From Tsukamurella sp. TY48 (lineage in GTDB: Bacteria > Actinomycetota > Actinomycetes > Mycobacteriales > Mycobacteriaceae): a DNA stretch of 64,000 nt. Where the stretch lies: positions 806,001 to 870,000 of the forward strand of contig NZ_BPMV01000001.1 in assembly GCF_019656655.1 (NCBI RefSeq). The letters run 5' to 3'. Below are positions 1-8,334 of the stretch, piece by piece (positions within the stretch are counted from its first letter, which is position 1; each line of letters begins with the position of its first letter). The notes under the pieces were generated by a model. The model had not been told where the DNA came from and ran no database searches. It was given only the letters and a program-made list of their open reading frames with translations. The translations under genes and the position numbers were made by a program.

Positions 1-51
1 CGCGTGAGCGGTGCGCGGCCGCCCTGCGGCGGCACGTGAGGCGCCAGGCCG

Positions 52-705
52 CTAGCCCTTGACGTCCAGCACGATCCGGCTCGGACCGGTGAGCGTGAAG
101 TCCTTGGAGGGCTTGGCGCCCTTGCCGTCCGCGAGCTTCACGGCGACTTGCAGCTGCCCCTCGAAGGCGCACGAGATCGTCGCGCGGTCGATCGCGCCGC
201 CGCCGGGTCCCGGGATGCTGTTCGGGCCCTTGTAGGCCGGATTGCCGTTGTCGTCGAACAGCGCGATCGGCTCGACCTTCACCACGAGGTACTCGCCGGC
301 ATCGCCCACGGCGGCCCCGGATCCGCAGTCCTGGATGGGACCGGACTGCCGGACCACGGTGTACTTGGGCACCGCCGTGGTGAACTGCAGGACGAGACGA
401 TCGGCATCGTCGCTGCGGCCGGTCCGCAGGTCCGAGAGCATCGTCGGACCCGAGGCCGGGGCGGCACCGCCGGCGGGCGCGCCGCCGGCCGCCGGGGCCT
501 GGGGTGCCGCGGTCACCGTCGCCGTCACCGGAGCACCGGTCACGCCCGCCGCCGCCGGACTGGCGGCGGCGCTGGACGTCGACGGTGCCGCTTCCTTCTT
601 CGTCTCGTTGCCGCAGGCGACCAGCGTGCCGCCGAGCGCCAGCACCGTGGCCGTCACCGCGGCCGCGGTCTTGAGATCACCAAGAGTGGATTTGCTAAAC
701 GTCAT
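52..705 (-). CDS. AMIN-like domain secreted lipoprotein
   Basis: This 217-residue protein is probably a cell-envelope lipoprotein. The start was set at the ATG giving MTFSKSTL, because the N-terminus then reads as a lipoprotein signal peptide: a hydrophobic run ending in a LVACG lipobox with Cys at about residue 31. A 60-residue Ala/Pro/Thr-rich linker follows. The C-terminal 120 residues resemble the AMIN-like domain of actinobacterial lipoproteins (LVLQFTTAVP near the start, SRIVLDVKG at the end). A polysaccharide- or envelope-binding role is inferred from the domain type only. No strong Shine-Dalgarno precedes the chosen ATG. The genes upstream on this strand are transcribed as single units. 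Confidence 0.75.
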   Translation of the reverse strand: MTFSKSTLGDLKTAAAVTATVLALGGTLVACGNETKKEAAPSTSSAAASPAAAGVTGAPVTATVTAAPQAPAAGGAPAGGAAPASGPTMLSDLRTGRSDDADRLVLQFTTAVPKYTVVRQSGPIQDCGSGAAVGDAGEYLVVKVEPIALFDDNGNPAYKGPNSIPGPGGGAIDRATISCAFEGQLQVAVKLADGKGAKPSKDFTLTGPSRIVLDVKG

Positions 706-791
706 ACATGCGACATTACGGACGCGCCGGACCCCCGGCACGACTCGTTATGTAATTGCAATGTATTTATGTGATGAGATTTCCTGATCTT

Positions 792-1952
792 TCAGCGGAG
801 CAGCTGGCGGCTCATCACGAGGCGCTGCACCTGGTTGGTGCCCTCGTAGATCTGGGTGATCTTCGCGTCGCGCATCATGCGCTCCACCGGGAAGTCACGG
901 GTGTAGCCGGCGCCGCCGAGCAGCTGCACGGCGTCGGTGGTCACGTCCATCGCGACATCGGAGGCGAAGCACTTCGACGCGGAGCTGATGAAGCCCAGGT
1001 TCTTCTCGCCGCGCTCGGCGCGGGCGGCGGCGGTGTACACCATGAGGCGGGCGGCCTCGAGGCGCATCGCCATATCGGCCACCATGAACTGGATGCCCTG
1101 GAACTCGGAGATCGACTTGCCGAACTGCTTGCGATCCTTGATGTAGTCGATCGCCACGTCGAGCGCGCCCTGCGCGATGCCCACGGCCTGCGCGCCGATG
1201 GTGGGGCGGGTGTGGTCGAGGGTCTGCAGCGCGGTCTTGAAGCCGGTGCCCTCGGCACCGATGATCCGGTCGCCGGGGATGCGGCACTCCTCGAAGGCCA
1301 GCTCGGCGGTGGGGCTGCCCTTGATGCCCAGCTTGTGCTCGTAGCCGGTCACGGAGAAGCCGGGGTCGTCCTTGTTGACGATGAAGGAGCTGATGCCGTT
1401 GGCGCCCTTCTCGGGGTCGGTCACGGCCATCACGGTGTACCAGGTGGACTTGCCACCGTTGGTGATCCAGCACTTGGAGCCGTTGAGGACCCAGTCCTCG
1501 CCGTCCTTGCGGGCGCGGGTGCGCATCGACGCGGCGTCGGAGCCGGCCTCGCGCTCGGAGAGGGCGTAGGAGGCCATGGCCTCACCGTTGGCGAGCGAGG
1601 GCAGCACCTGCTGCTTGAGCTCCTCGGAGCCGTTGAGGATCAGGCCCATGGTGCCCAGCTTGTTCACGGCGGGGATCAGCGAGGAGCTGCCGCAGACGCG
1701 GGCGACCTCTTCGATCACGATGCAGGTGGCCACGGAATCGGCGCCCTGGCCGCCGTACTCCTCGGGCACGTGGATGGCGTTGAAACCGCTGGCGACGAGG
1801 GCGTCGAGGGCCTCCTGCGGGAAGCGCTCCTTCTCGTCGACGTCCTTGGCGTGCGGCGCGATATCGCGCTCCGCCAGCGCCCGGATCGCCGTGCGCAGCT
1901 CCTCGTGCTCTTCGGGGAGCTGGAACAGATCGAAGTCGGGATTGCCTGCCAT
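792..1952 (-). CDS. fadE25: Acyl-CoA dehydrogenase (FadE25-like)
   Basis: This is a FAD-dependent acyl-CoA dehydrogenase of 386 residues, full length for the family. It would catalyse the first, alpha-beta dehydrogenation step of acyl-CoA beta-oxidation in the cytoplasm. Visible family signatures are YALSEREAGSDAASM, the WITNG motif and the C-terminal KITQIYEGTNQVQR, which carries the usual catalytic-base Glu of short-chain members. The start has a GGAGG Shine-Dalgarno 8 nt upstream. The FadE25 name rests on similarity and on position: in M. tuberculosis fadE25 lies next to purE. Here a 6-kb insertion separates the two. A 20-bp palindrome lies in its divergent promoter region. Confidence 0.92.
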   Translation of the reverse strand: MAGNPDFDLFQLPEEHEELRTAIRALAERDIAPHAKDVDEKERFPQEALDALVASGFNAIHVPEEYGGQGADSVATCIVIEEVARVCGSSSLIPAVNKLGTMGLILNGSEELKQQVLPSLANGEAMASYALSEREAGSDAASMRTRARKDGEDWVLNGSKCWITNGGKSTWYTVMAVTDPEKGANGISSFIVNKDDPGFSVTGYEHKLGIKGSPTAELAFEECRIPGDRIIGAEGTGFKTALQTLDHTRPTIGAQAVGIAQGALDVAIDYIKDRKQFGKSISEFQGIQFMVADMAMRLEAARLMVYTAAARAERGEKNLGFISSASKCFASDVAMDVTTDAVQLLGGAGYTRDFPVERMMRDAKITQIYEGTNQVQRLVMSRQLLR

Positions 1953-2052
1953 TGACGGCCTCCATCAGCAAGTACGGGTCGTTTCCGCTGATCATTCTAT
2001 CCGGGCCGGTGCGGGGGTCAGTTAGTCGCCCGTAACTAGAGAAGCGCCTTTC

Positions 2053-2072
2053 CGTTGTTCCCGGGAACAACG
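2053..2072. promoter_or_regulatory. 20-bp perfect palindrome, candidate operator
   Basis: The two 10-base arms, CGTTGTTCCC and GGGAACAACG, are exact reverse complements with no spacer. They sit in the 211-bp gap between the divergently transcribed fadE25 and ImmA/IrrE genes, so the repeat cannot be a terminator of either. With no loop it is better read as a dimeric repressor site than as an RNA hairpin. Which regulator binds is unknown; the XRE protein at 4333-4713 is one candidate. Confidence 0.6.
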
Positions 2073-2163
2073 TGCGGTCCGATGCCCGATTCGTCGCGAT
2101 GGTGCGGACGCGATTCCGCTATTCGTTAGCTACGATCGCTATCTGACATTCACGGAAGGGCTG

Positions 2164-2682
2164 GTGATGGCCGGAAGCCGAGGGCGACGCGGAGCACAGG
2201 GCTGCTCCCCCAGCGACGTCGACGCCGCTCTCAACGGGCTGCTCGCGGTGAGCAGCGCCGATGAGGCGCGCACCCTGCCCGGGCTGGTCGCAGCCGCGGC
2301 CCGGATGCGGGAGCGCCCGCTCTCCATCGAGTTCGACGAGGACCTCCCCGCCGGGGTCTTCGGCTGGTGGCTGGCGAAGGCGGACGACGACGTGATCGTG
2401 GTCCCGCCGGGGCTGCCCTCGCAGGCGCACACGATCGCGCACGAGCTGGGCCATGTGCTGCTCGGCCACCGCGGCGGGTCGGACCTGACCGAGTTGCTCG
2501 GGAGCGACCGGCCCTCGGCCGAGGTCGTGAACTTCATGCTGTGCCGGGAGTCCGACCAGGGTGCGGTGGCCGAGGAGGCGGCGGCGGAGATGTTCGCCCG
2601 GCGCCTGCTGAGCAGGCTGCGGCGGACGCAGCGCGTCGCCGACCCGCGGTCCGCCATTCTGCTGAGCGATTTCCTGAGGTAG
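2164..2682 (+). CDS. ImmA/IrrE-family metallo-endopeptidase
   Basis: This small cytoplasmic zinc peptidase has about 171 residues. The HEXXH motif is in AHTIAHELGHVLLGH, about residues 88-101, with zinc ligands His92 and His96 and catalytic Glu93 counted from the ATG. An acidic segment further on (AVAEEAAAEMFARRLL) supplies the Glu typical of the third ligand region. ImmA/IrrE proteases usually cleave a partner XRE-type repressor. An XRE gene lies three genes away, on the opposite strand. The start is either GTG 2164 or ATG 2167. The next gene begins 3 nt after the stop, so the two are probably co-transcribed. Confidence 0.88.
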   Translation: MMAGSRGRRGAQGCSPSDVDAALNGLLAVSSADEARTLPGLVAAAARMRERPLSIEFDEDLPAGVFGWWLAKADDDVIVVPPGLPSQAHTIAHELGHVLLGHRGGSDLTELLGSDRPSAEVVNFMLCRESDQGAVAEEAAAEMFARRLLSRLRRTQRVADPRSAILLSDFLR

Positions 2683-2685
2683 GTC

Positions 2686-3732
2686 ATGTTCTCGATGGTT
2701 TTCGCCACCGTCCTGTGGGCGGTGGGGGCGCAACGGTTCTGGCGACTGTCCACGGGGCGGTACTCCCCGGTCGTGCTGGGCCAGGCGATCCTGTACTGGG
2801 GATTCGCCGCACACGTGACCCTGAACATCCCCGCGGTCGAGGCGGCCCTGCACGGGGTGATCGGCAACGGCACGGTGCCGATGAAGTTCGCCTCCGACGG
2901 TGCCGCCGCGATGGGTGCCGCGATCGTGGCCTCGGCGGCGGTTCCGGCGTTCGTCGGGCAGTCGCGGCGGTGGATCGCGATCCATGTCGGCCTCGCCACC
3001 GCCGGATTCCTCGGAGCGACGGCGCTCTTCTTCGCCGCGCGGCCGCGGCTTCCGGTGCTCGACGACGCGATCTTCGAGCGGGTCGCGGTGCGGCAGGGTG
3101 GCCCGTACGGCCTGTCGTACGCGGTGTCCGAGATCTATCCGTTCCTCGCGGCTTTCGCGATCTTCCTGGTGTTCGTGCCGCTGCTCAAAATGGTGCGCTC
3201 GCCGCGCGACTACGGCGTGATCCTCCTCTGCGTCGGCGCCGGGGTGAGCACCGTGTACGCGGCCCTGCGCGGCGGCTACGCGCTGGCGGCGCCGTACCTG
3301 CACGGCGACGCCCAGGTGGTCTACGACATCACCCCGATCCTGGCCTACGTGGGTGCGCTGGGGCTGCTGAGTGGCGTGATCTATTCGACGGTGTACGACT
3401 GGATCCGGGCCACCGGCGCGCGGCGGCGGATCGGCGGGCTGCACGACTACCTCGTGGCGCTGTGGCCGGGTGTGCAGCGGGATTCGTGGAAGCGCGCCAC
3501 CCGGATCGAGCAGGTCGAGGACCGCTCGGTGGAGGTGCTGGACGCGCTGTACATGGAGGGGCGCTCGCGCGGGATCCCGGCGGCCGGCCCGCGCCGCACC
3601 CCGGGTGAGGTGGCCGCGTGGCTGGCGGCCTCCGGCTCCGAGGCGATGTCGATCGACGCGCTCGCGGCACCGGAGGGGACCGACGCGCTGGACTGGGTGG
3701 AGAGCATCGCCGACGAATGGAGTGTGCAGTGA
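2686..3732 (+). CDS. MAB_1171c-type seven-TM membrane protein
   Basis: This 348-residue integral membrane protein has about seven hydrophobic segments in its first 230 residues, for example WGFAAHVTL, GFLGATALFF, FLAAFAIFLVFVPLL and ILAYVGALGLLSGVIY. A hydrophilic tail of about 115 residues follows. The pattern and several phrases (RSPRDYG, DYLVALWPGV) match what I recall of the actinobacterial MAB_1171c family of putative transporters with a DUF6545-type tail. Substrate and direction are unknown. It starts 3 nt after the ImmA/IrrE stop and overlaps the next gene by 4 nt (GTGA), so it is the centre of a three-gene operon. Confidence 0.72.
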   Translation: MFSMVFATVLWAVGAQRFWRLSTGRYSPVVLGQAILYWGFAAHVTLNIPAVEAALHGVIGNGTVPMKFASDGAAAMGAAIVASAAVPAFVGQSRRWIAIHVGLATAGFLGATALFFAARPRLPVLDDAIFERVAVRQGGPYGLSYAVSEIYPFLAAFAIFLVFVPLLKMVRSPRDYGVILLCVGAGVSTVYAALRGGYALAAPYLHGDAQVVYDITPILAYVGALGLLSGVIYSTVYDWIRATGARRRIGGLHDYLVALWPGVQRDSWKRATRIEQVEDRSVEVLDALYMEGRSRGIPAAGPRRTPGEVAAWLAASGSEAMSIDALAAPEGTDALDWVESIADEWSVQ

Positions 3733-4328
3733 CGGACGGTACGGTGGCGCAGCCGGATTCATCGGTGCGGTTCGCGAAGGCGATCACGGAGATCGGTGCG
3801 CCGTGGGTGTCGAACATCCTGGGCAGCATCGCCGTCGGCGTACTCGCTCGGTCGGTCGTCTGGGGCGTCGTGCTGGTGCTGCTCACGGCGATCCTGCCGA
3901 TGGCACTGATCTTCGCGGCGATGAAGGTGCGCGGCGGTGGCGATCACCACGTCTCCGATCGGTCGCAGCGCCCACTGATCCTGTTGCTGATCCTGCTGAT
4001 TCAGATCGTCGGCGTGGTCGTGGAGGTCGCGGTCGGGGCGCCCACGGTGGTGGTCGCGTTCACCGTGGTCGGCGTGGTCACGCTGGTGGTGACCGGCGTG
4101 ATCACGGCGGCGCTGAAGTGGAAGGTGAGCCTGCACGTGGCGGTCGCGACCAGTATCGTCGCCTTCCTGGCGCTCGCCGACGGGTCCTGGCTGTGGCTCC
4201 TGCTGTTCGCGTGGGTGGTGCTGATCGGCTGGTCGCGGGTGAAGCTGGGCGCCCACACGCCGATGCAGGTGCTGGTCGGCTTCGTCTGCGGTCTGGTCTC
4301 GGCCGCGGCGGCACTGCCGATCCTGTGA
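3729..4328 (+). CDS. PAP2-like membrane phosphatase, divergent
   Basis: This 199-residue membrane protein has about five hydrophobic helices. The second half carries a reduced PAP2 signature: SLHVAVAT in the place of the usual PSGH motif, then SRVKLGAHTPMQVLVG, which keeps the SR-x5-H pattern. Family members dephosphorylate lipid phosphates at the membrane. The missing canonical PSGH makes activity uncertain. GTG 3729 was chosen because it overlaps the upstream stop (GTGA), a coupling common in this window. An ATG at 3717 would add four residues. It ends 4 nt before the convergent XRE gene stop. Confidence 0.62.
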   Translation: MTDGTVAQPDSSVRFAKAITEIGAPWVSNILGSIAVGVLARSVVWGVVLVLLTAILPMALIFAAMKVRGGGDHHVSDRSQRPLILLLILLIQIVGVVVEVAVGAPTVVVAFTVVGVVTLVVTGVITAALKWKVSLHVAVATSIVAFLALADGSWLWLLLFAWVVLIGWSRVKLGAHTPMQVLVGFVCGLVSAAAALPIL

Positions 4329-4332
4329 TGCG

Positions 4333-4713
4333 CTAGGAGCCGGTGGTCCACTCCGCGTAGCGGCGGTACGGGTCGTAGCGGCGGGCGGCGATGCCGGGGT
4401 TCCCGGAATCGCGCACCGCGGCACCGGCGATGATGTCGGACCGGATCTCTTCGCTGAGTTCGTCGTCCGCGAAGTAGTCCAGGGGAACGTGGAAGAATCC
4501 GGCGAGCTCCAGGAGCACGCCGAGCCCGGGGTTCGATCGCTTGCCGGACATCAGCTGGCTGAGATGACCGGTGGTCATGGAGCCGCCCTCGCGACGGATC
4601 GCGTCCACCACCTCGGTGGGGGTGAAGGGTTCGCGGCCGCGCGGGTAGACGTATTCGAAGAGGAACCTCAGCCGCTCCGAGAGCGGCCTCGATGACGACG
4701 GTGTCTCGCTCAT
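4333..4713 (-). CDS. XRE-family transcriptional regulator
   Basis: This is a 126-residue DNA-binding protein. The helix-turn-helix lies at about residues 25-75: TPTEVVDAIRREGG, TTGHLSQLMSGKRSNPG and LLELAGFFHVPLDYF, the usual lambda-repressor-like pattern. The 45-residue tail is short and hydrophilic. The start is preceded by GGGAGG. The gene is convergent with the ImmA/IrrE, 7-TM and PAP2 operon and plausibly regulates it. XRE/ImmA pairs typically work as repressor and protease. A TGTAG-N5-CTACA repeat overlapping a possible -10 lies about 40 bp upstream. Confidence 0.85.
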   Translation of the reverse strand: MSETPSSSRPLSERLRFLFEYVYPRGREPFTPTEVVDAIRREGGSMTTGHLSQLMSGKRSNPGLGVLLELAGFFHVPLDYFADDELSEEIRSDIIAGAAVRDSGNPGIAARRYDPYRRYAEWTTGS

Positions 4714-4748
4714 GCCGGCCCTCCCCTCGTGGCTTCTCACCGGATGCG

Positions 4749-4763
4749 TGTAGCGAGTCTACA
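4749..4763 (-). promoter_or_regulatory. Inverted repeat upstream of XRE gene
   Basis: TGTAG and CTACA flank a 5-base spacer, 36 bp upstream of the XRE start. On the minus strand a TAGACT hexamer inside the repeat could serve as the -10 box, which would suit autorepression. A further TGTAGCG occurs at 4830-4836 in direct orientation. Function is inferred from layout alone. Confidence 0.35.
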
Positions 4764-5053
4764 GAGTGCCGGTGTTGTCGATCGTGGAGCCCACGCCGGG
4801 GACCTCGGTAGATCTCTCTCGCAACTTGCTGTAGCGTGCTGACCGGACGGACGTTACCCACTCGAAAGACATGGGTCGGCCCTGCCGCACCCCTGCGGGG
4901 CCGGGGTTCGTCCGCTGCATCGACGTCCGCGGCCGCGGCGGCCCGTTTGCCGGAATGGGGCGAACGGTTCGCCGCGGTCGCGCGTCTCTGCCGGCGCGAC
5001 TAGGCCGTCGTCACGGCCGCACCGTCGGCCTCCATACGCCCCATCCGGCACTG
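4764..5053. other. Intergenic region, no gene seen
   Basis: About 400 bp separate the XRE start from the HNH gene start. Open frames here have poor codon bias and no ribosome-binding site. Apart from the XRE upstream repeat, a second TGTAGCG at 4830 and the SOS-like box at 5054, I see no recognisable structure. Confidence 0.5.
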
Positions 5054-5069
5054 TAGAAACAGTGTTCGA
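5054..5069. promoter_or_regulatory. SOS (LexA)-like box
   Basis: TAGAAA-CAGT-GTTCGA matches 10 of the 12 defined bases of the mycobacterial and actinobacterial LexA box TCGAAC-N4-GTTCGA. It lies just upstream of a possible TTGCTT (5076-5081) and TACAAT (5097-5102) promoter, 55 bp before the DUF222/HNH gene. Genes of the 13E12 repeat family in M. tuberculosis are known to carry such boxes, which supports the reading. Confidence 0.55.
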
Positions 5070-5123
5070 ATAGTGTTGCTTTCTCGAATCTTTCGGTACA
5101 ATCGAAGGAGAAGGGAGGCGGCG

Positions 5124-6722
5124 ATGAACGCGATAATCCGCACGTCGGAGGGATACCTCGCCGCGCTCGCCGCTTTCGAACACGCCGCCGATGCCCTGGC
5201 CGATGCCGATCCGGTTCTGCTGTCGTCACCCGAGGTGCTCGGCGGGCTGCGCCGGTTGGAGGCCGCCGCCCGGAAGGTACCGGCCGCACAGCACGCGCTC
5301 ACGCAGGTCGCGCACGAGCAGGGCCTGCCCGGCAGCCTCGGCTACACCGGGATGAAGGAATTGCTGACCGATCAGCTGCGGCTCGCCGGAACCGAAGCGC
5401 GAGACCGTGTTCACGGCGCGAGGAACCGGGCGGTCGAGCACCTCCCGTCCGGGGTGGCTGCGCCGCGATTCGCGGTGGCGGCGGCCGCGCAGCGTGAGGG
5501 CGCGATCAGCGAACGGCACGCCCTGGCCGTCGAGCAGGTCTTCCGCCACTGCCCGCCGAGTCTTTCCGAGCCGGAGGTCTTGGAGGACATCCTCGTCACC
5601 GCGGCGCGGGAGGTCACGCCGGAGGAGGTCGCGAAGATCGGGAGGCGGGCCGTCGAACTGCTCGATCCCGATGGCGCCGAGCCTAATCCGGAGAAGGCGC
5701 GCCGCTCGCGCGGACTGGAGATCGGCCGGCAGGACGCGAATCTGATGTCCGAGTTCGGCGGCAGCCTGTCGGCCGAGGGGCGGGCTCTGCTCGATGCGGT
5801 GCTCGACAAGCTCGCCCGGCCGGGCGTGAACAATCCCGACGATCCGGAGTGCCCGGGTGAGGGTGCCTCGGCCGAGGCGCTCGCCGATGCAGCGGAACGG
5901 GATCGACGGTCCGCGGCCCAGCGCAATCACGACGCGCTCGTGGCGGCGCTGCGGATCGCCGTCGGGTCGGGAGCACTCGGGCAGCACCGTGGCGTGCTGT
6001 GCGTCCCGATCATCACGATGGGGATCGATCAGTTGGAGTCGGAGACCGGGATCGCCACCACCGCGACCGGCGGCCGGCTCCCGATCGCCGACGCGGTGCG
6101 CATGGCCGGTACGAACCCGCGCTACTTCCTGCTGTTGGATCTCGCGGAGCGGCCGCTGTTCCTCGGCCGGGAGAAGCGGCTCGCCAGTACAGATCAGCGG
6201 ATCGCGTTGTACGGCAGTGAGGAGGGCTGCTCCGCCCCCGGGTGTGATGCGCCCGCTACCCGCACCCAGGTGCATCACGTGACGGAGTGGGCGGGCGGCG
6301 GGCGTACCGACATCACCGGGCTGACCCTGGCCTGCGATGCCCACCACAGCAAGGTCACTCCGACGCCGACCGGGATGGAGACCATCGTGGTGCCCACCGG
6401 CGAGTTCGCTGGCCGCATCGGCTGGCGCCGCCGGGCGGACGCCTCGGGTGGCCACCGCGTCAATCACTCCCACCACGCCGCGGAGCTGTATCGGGAGGCG
6501 CTGGAGCGCTGGCAGCGCCGCCGGGAAGAGATGCGGCGGACCTGGCGCGCGGAGGATCTGCGGGTCCAGTACCAGGACCGCATCGGGTCGGCCTACGCCG
6601 ATATCGACGCCCTGCTCGACGGTCCGCACGGTCCGCCCCTGCTCGAAGCGCTTCTCGCCGAACACGATGCCGAGGATGCGTGGCGATCGCCGGCGCCCGA
6701 CGGCCTCCGCCCCGCGGCCTGA
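5124..6722 (+). CDS. DUF222/HNH endonuclease domain protein (13E12-like)
   Basis: This 532-residue protein is of the actinobacterial DUF222 plus HNH type. The N-terminal 300 residues form the helical DUF222 region (for example SEFGGSLSAEGRALLDAVLDKLA). The HNH motif is at about residues 367-410: GCSAPGCDAP with paired Cys, then QVHHVTEW and LACDAHHSK. That is an intact Cys/His set for a metal-dependent nuclease. The ATG has a GGGAGG ribosome-binding site. These genes are multicopy and often near intron- or phage-like insertions, but no mobile element accompanies this copy. A LexA-like box upstream suggests induction by DNA damage. The physiological role of the family is poorly known. Confidence 0.88.
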   Translation: MNAIIRTSEGYLAALAAFEHAADALADADPVLLSSPEVLGGLRRLEAAARKVPAAQHALTQVAHEQGLPGSLGYTGMKELLTDQLRLAGTEARDRVHGARNRAVEHLPSGVAAPRFAVAAAAQREGAISERHALAVEQVFRHCPPSLSEPEVLEDILVTAAREVTPEEVAKIGRRAVELLDPDGAEPNPEKARRSRGLEIGRQDANLMSEFGGSLSAEGRALLDAVLDKLARPGVNNPDDPECPGEGASAEALADAAERDRRSAAQRNHDALVAALRIAVGSGALGQHRGVLCVPIITMGIDQLESETGIATTATGGRLPIADAVRMAGTNPRYFLLLDLAERPLFLGREKRLASTDQRIALYGSEEGCSAPGCDAPATRTQVHHVTEWAGGGRTDITGLTLACDAHHSKVTPTPTGMETIVVPTGEFAGRIGWRRRADASGGHRVNHSHHAAELYREALERWQRRREEMRRTWRAEDLRVQYQDRIGSAYADIDALLDGPHGPPLLEALLAEHDAEDAWRSPAPDGLRPAA

Positions 6723-6769
6723 CGGGGAGTTGCGCTGCGCCCAGCAGGTGTGCGGTCGACAATGCGTGC

Positions 6770-7678
6770 ATGACGTTCACGATCTCGGTCGGTAGTGCGC
6801 GGGTGGATCAGGTGACGGAGCTGGAGCGGTGGGCGTTTCCACCGGCCGGCCTGTTCCCGGCGATCCCGGACGGGGTGGCGGCGCAGGCGCAGGGTGAGTT
6901 CGGCGACGGTTCCATCGATCCGGACAACGGCGATCTGCTGCTCGCGATCCACACCTACGTCATCCGCCTCGGCGACACGGTGATCATCGCCGATACCGGC
7001 AACGGGAACCACAAGCAGCGGCCGAATCTGCTGCCGCACCACATGTTCGATACCGACTTCCTCGATCGTCTCGCCGCAGTGGGCGTCACCCCGGATGAGG
7101 TCGACATCGTGATCAGCACCCACCTGCACCCCGATCACTGCGGCTGGAACACGCGCCTGCAGGACGGGCAGTGGGTGCCGACATTCCCGTACGCCACCTA
7201 CCTGTTCGCGCAGTCGGACCTCGACGCCCTCGCCGAGCTCGCCGACACCAGCGACCTCGACGGTGTGGAGGCCGATCTCGCCCGCACCTATCTCGACAGC
7301 GTCGGTCCGGTGCTCCGCGAGGGCCACTGGCGCGCCGTGACCGACGGTGAGGCGATCGCCGCATACGACGGCACCGAGGTGGTCGTGCTCGCGATGCCCG
7401 GCCACACCCACGGACACCTCGCCGTCGAGATCACCAGCCCACAGGGCGGCGCCATCATCTCCGGCGATGCGATCCATCACCCCATCCAGCTGCTCCACCC
7501 CGACCTCGTTCAGGGCGGCGATGCGGACCCGCACGCGGCGCGGACCACCCGCGATGCCCTGCTCCGCCGGTGCGCAACGGAAGACCTGCTCCTCCTGCCC
7601 GCGCACTTCACCGAGCAGGCACCCTTCCGCGTGACGCTCGAGAACGATCGGCCGCAGGTCAGCGCGGTAGCCGACTGA
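6770..7678 (+). CDS. MBL-fold metallo-hydrolase
   Basis: This 302-residue metallo-beta-lactamase-fold enzyme carries the metal-binding HxHxDH in STHLHPDHCGWN (His118, His120, Asp122, His123). Further ligands follow in MPGHTHGHLAVE and ISGDAIHHP, in the order expected for the fold. Phrases such as GDTVIIADTGNGNHKQRP are typical of lactonase-like or N-acyl-homoserine-lactonase-like subfamilies. The substrate cannot be named. The start follows a hydrophilic in-frame stretch that lacks coding character. The gene is convergent with the DHFR-like gene and their 3' ends overlap by 20 bp. Confidence 0.87.
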   Translation: MTFTISVGSARVDQVTELERWAFPPAGLFPAIPDGVAAQAQGEFGDGSIDPDNGDLLLAIHTYVIRLGDTVIIADTGNGNHKQRPNLLPHHMFDTDFLDRLAAVGVTPDEVDIVISTHLHPDHCGWNTRLQDGQWVPTFPYATYLFAQSDLDALAELADTSDLDGVEADLARTYLDSVGPVLREGHWRAVTDGEAIAAYDGTEVVVLAMPGHTHGHLAVEITSPQGGAIISGDAIHHPIQLLHPDLVQGGDADPHAARTTRDALLRRCATEDLLLLPAHFTEQAPFRVTLENDRPQVSAVAD

Positions 7679-8315
7679 AGCTGCGGTGCACCACACCGCT
7701 CATCGGGCTCGCCACCGACTCCACGGTGAACCGCTCCTGCACGCCCTCGAGTCCGTCCCACAGCCGCTCGCCCCGGCCCAGCACGATCGGCACCTCCACC
7801 AGGTGCATGTGATCGATGAGGTCGGCGGCGAGGAACTCGCGCACCGTCGCCACTCCTCCGCCGATCCGCACATCCAAACCGTCGGCGGCCTCGCGGGCCT
7901 GCGCCAACGCCTCGGCGGGCGTGGCGTCGAGGAAGCGGAAGACGGTGCCGTCGCCCATCTCGATGGACGGCCGCGGATGATGGGTGAGCACGAAGACGGG
8001 CGTCTTGAAGGGCGTCTCCTCGCCCCACCAGCCGCGCCACGACTCGTCCTCCCACGGTCCGCGCTGGGGGCCGAACTTGTTGCGGCCCATGATCTCGGCG
8101 CCGATTCCATCGCCCCAGGCGGAGGCGAAGGCATCGTCCACACCGAGGGCGGCGGGTTCGAGGCCGTGGATCGCGGCGCCCATCCGGGTGCCGAAGAACC
8201 AGTTCAGCAACGATCCGCCGGCGTGGCCGAACGGAGCCTCCTGGGTCTGGCCTTCGCCCGCGCCGAAGCCGTCGAGCGAGATCGAGAAGTTGTGTACGCG
8301 CACCTGTCCGGTCAC
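7659..8315 (-). CDS. Dihydrofolate reductase family protein (RibD C-terminal-like)
   Basis: This 218-residue predicted NADPH-binding reductase belongs to the RibD-C/DHFR superfamily. The opening VHNFSISLDGFGAG, central MGRNKFGP and RIGGGVATVREFLAADLIDHMHLVEVPIVLGRGERLW are hallmark segments. Such proteins are widespread in actinobacteria and mostly uncharacterised. A role in folate or riboflavin synthesis should not be assumed. The start is GTG (8315); an internal GTG at 8303 is also possible. The gene ends within the 3' end of the MBL hydrolase on the opposite strand and begins 20 bp from the purE stop. Confidence 0.83.
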   Translation of the reverse strand: MTGQVRVHNFSISLDGFGAGEGQTQEAPFGHAGGSLLNWFFGTRMGAAIHGLEPAALGVDDAFASAWGDGIGAEIMGRNKFGPQRGPWEDESWRGWWGEETPFKTPVFVLTHHPRPSIEMGDGTVFRFLDATPAEALAQAREAADGLDVRIGGGVATVREFLAADLIDHMHLVEVPIVLGRGERLWDGLEGVQERFTVESVASPMSGVVHRSFSRLPR

Positions 8316-8334
8316 GGACTCAGGCTAGTCGCGT

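Noticed and set aside
2164-8315. Prophage or integrative element in the accessory stretch
   Set aside because: XRE, ImmA/IrrE and HNH genes suggest it, but there is no integrase, phage structural gene, att repeat or tRNA at the borders.
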